From positions 1 through 7,019 of the forward strand of contig JAUIHJ010000444.1 in the NCBI GenBank assembly GCA_030432015.1: a stretch of 7,019 nt of DNA, written 5' to 3'. Every line of letters starts with the position of its first letter. Positions within the stretch are counted from its first letter, which is position 1. The notes under the pieces were generated by a model, which made no database searches, was not told the origin of the DNA, and was given only the letters and a program-made list of their open reading frames with translations. This document shows positions 5,304 through 7,019 of this stretch, piece by piece. Position numbers and translations under genes: made by a program. The stretch is from a bacterium (GTDB taxonomy: Bacteria > Planctomycetota > Planctomycetia > Pirellulales > Pirellulaceae).

Positions 5304-7019
5304 TCAGTTTGTTTCGGCACGCGCTGGTTGTCCGCTGGCAAACCACGGATAGATGGCTGGAATAACGAACGCGGTCAGGAGCGTCGAGGTGATCAGGCCG
5401 CCGATAACGACCGACGCGAGGGGTCGTTGAATTTCTGCCCCGGCGGTAGTGGAAATCGCCATCGGCAAGAATCCCAAACTGGCCACAAGCGCCGTCATCA
5501 GGACAGGGCGGATTCGGATGATTGCAGCTTCATGTGCTGCCTCGTGCCGCCCCATCCCCTCCTCTCGCAGGTGCTCGGCTGCACTAACCCACACCAGGCC
5601 ATTGAGCACCGCGACGCCGAAAAGGGCAATAAACCCGACCCCGGCAGAAATACTGAACGGCATCCCGCGGAGGGCGAGTGCAAAGACACCACCACTGGCA
5701 GCCATCGGTACTGCCAGGAAGATCAAGGCGGCCAGCCGCATTGATTGAAAGCTGCTATAGAGCAGCAACCAGATAACCAGCAGAATGATCGGCGTGATAA
5801 TCGCCAGGCGGAGGGCGGCCGAGCGGAGATTCTCAAAATCGCCACCCCATTCGATACTGTAACCAGGCGGGAGGTCGACTTGCATGGCAACTGCGCGCTG
5901 TGCTTCGGTAACGAAGGTCGCGACGTCACGCCCGCGGACGTTGGCCTGGATAAAGGTGCGGCGACGGCTCGCTTCGTGCTCGATCCCCGGCGGTGATTCC
6001 TCCCGCCGAATGTCGGCCACTTCGCGGAGCAAGATCGGTTCACCTGCGAGCACGGCGACAGGGATCTGCTCCAGGCGATCGACACGCTCCCGCCACTCGT
6101 TGGGAAAGCGAATCAGAATGGGGAACCGCTTCCGCCCTTCAAAAACCTCGCCGGCCGGAAGTCCACCGGCTGCCGCCACGGTGTCCATGACCTGCTGCGC
6201 ATCGATGCCGTACCGTGCGAGTTGCTCGGGCTTCACACGAACGGAAATCGTCGGAATGTTGCTTTGATAATCGGCTTTCACATCCACGGCGCCGGCGATT
6301 GAGCCCATGACGCGTTCGATCTCTTTTCCTTTGCGGGCCAGGATTTCAAGGTCATCGCCATACAGCAACACGGCAACATCCGCCTTAACGCCAGCGACCA
6401 GTTCGTCAACACGCATTTCGATTGGCTGCGTAAACCCGAAGGCCACGCCGGGCACCTGGCGATTGAGGGCCTCCGACATCTCCTCGATCAACGCATCGCG
6501 AGTCTTGTCAACCGGCCAGTCCGCTTCTGCCTTGAGAATCACCCAGACGTCCGTTTGATGAACGCCCATGACGTCGTTGGCGATTTCTGGCCGACCGGTC
6601 TTGCTGAAGACGGTCTTCACTTCGGGAAACACTTTGAGGATCTTTTCGATTTGCGTTGACATCGTGAGGGAGTCTTCGAGCGTGGCGCTGGGAAGTCGCA
6701 ATGCCTCAACCAACAGGTCACCCTCTTCCAATCGCGGCATAAATTCGGCACCAAGGTTCCGCCCAACCGGGATGCTGATCACAATCAAGAGCAGCCCTGC
6801 GGCGACGGCCACCAGGGGACGACGAATGGATCGATTCACAAGCGGCCGGTAACCCCACTTCACCAGGCGAATTAGCCACACATCCTTTTCGCTCATCGTT
6901 TTGGGCAGAGCGAGTGATGCCAACACGGGCATCAGCGTGAGTGACAGGACGAGCGATCCGGCCAGCGCGAAGAGTACGGTCATTGCCATGGGCCGAAACA
7001 GTTTACCCTCGGTGCCCTG
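5304..7019 (-). CDS. CzcA-like heavy-metal RND efflux pump, C-terminal half (partial)
   Basis: This frame enters at the right edge (QGTEGKLFRPMAMT) and ends at TGA 5304-5306, giving 571 residues. Family members have about 1,040, so roughly the first 450 residues, including the TM4 proton-relay acids, lie outside. Seen (numbered from the edge): TM6 with the FRPMAMT entry (about 8-38), TM7 (68-86), a large periplasmic docking/porter domain (about 90-395), TM8 (396-422), TM9 (428-450), TM10 with GVAVLNGLVWVS (453-480), TM11 (502-523) and TM12 ending IPAIYPWF (534-560). HME-RND proteins export metal ions from periplasm or cytoplasm using the proton gradient, with a membrane-fusion protein and an outer-membrane channel. 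The pattern QPIEMRVDEL and LRLPSATLEDS resembles CzcA/CnrA rather than CusA. Partner genes are expected just beyond the right edge, but none is in view. The 3' end faces the hydrolase unit. Confidence 0.94.
   Translation of the reverse strand, partial: QGTEGKLFRPMAMTVLFALAGSLVLSLTLMPVLASLALPKTMSEKDVWLIRLVKWGYRPLVNRSIRRPLVAVAAGLLLIVISIPVGRNLGAEFMPRLEEGDLLVEALRLPSATLEDSLTMSTQIEKILKVFPEVKTVFSKTGRPEIANDVMGVHQTDVWVILKAEADWPVDKTRDALIEEMSEALNRQVPGVAFGFTQPIEMRVDELVAGVKADVAVLLYGDDLEILARKGKEIERVMGSIAGAVDVKADYQSNIPTISVRVKPEQLARYGIDAQQVMDTVAAAGGLPAGEVFEGRKRFPILIRFPNEWRERVDRLEQIPVAVLAGEPILLREVADIRREESPPGIEHEASRRRTFIQANVRGRDVATFVTEAQRAVAMQVDLPPGYSIEWGGDFENLRSAALRLAIITPIILLVIWLLLYSSFQSMRLAALIFLAVPMAASGGVFALALRGMPFSISAGVGFIALFGVAVLNGLVWVSAAEHLREEGMGRHEAAHEAAIIRIRPVLMTALVASLGFLPMAISTTAGAEIQRPLASVVIGGLITSTLLTAFVIPAIYPWFASGQPARAETN

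Noticed and set aside
5498..6085. Minus- and plus-strand alternative frames inside the efflux gene
   Set aside because: All overlap the continuous RND protein and show no domain of their own.

Overview
The window looks like part of a bacterial chromosome or metagenomic contig of moderately high GC, most plausibly from a planctomycete (Pirellulales-like). That guess rests on the style of the genes: a GT39-like membrane glycosyltransferase with an ANDRSRW/SSKPPLL signature that I associate from memory with planctomycetes, several unrecognised genes on both strands, and loose use of Shine-Dalgarno sites. No rRNA, tRNA, CRISPR array, transposase or phage gene is visible.

Layout, left to right. 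(1) Bases 1 to about 141 code on the + strand for a fragment of an NmrA-like NAD(P)-binding protein, GC-richer (about 69%) than the rest. It meets a minus-strand gene abruptly and looks like foreign sequence or a contig misjoin. (2) From about 124 to 2321, minus strand, lies a two-gene operon: a GT2 polyprenyl-phosphate-sugar synthase (DPM1/GtrB type), then a GT39-like multi-membrane glycosyltransferase that starts inside the stop codon of the first gene (TAATG). The last part of the second gene is lost at the junction. (3) A 327-base intergenic region (2322-2648) holds short direct repeats and weak promoter-like sequences. (4) 2649-3359, +, is a soluble protein I do not recognise. (5) 3436-3903, minus, is a small three-helix membrane protein of unknown role. 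(6) 4086-5042, +, is an exported epoxide-hydrolase-type alpha/beta hydrolase with a complete catalytic set, coupled by TGATG to a small helical protein (5042-5242). (7) 5304 to the right edge, minus, is the C-terminal half of a CzcA-like heavy-metal RND efflux pump.

The only clear functional partnership is GT2 plus GT39: the first would load a sugar onto a lipid carrier at the cytoplasmic face, and the second would transfer it outside the membrane. The other genes look like unrelated neighbours. I see no convincing new multi-gene system. The items most worth a second look are the junction near base 130, the direct repeats before the unknown gene, the two unrecognised proteins, and the loss of the CusA methionine site in the efflux pump.
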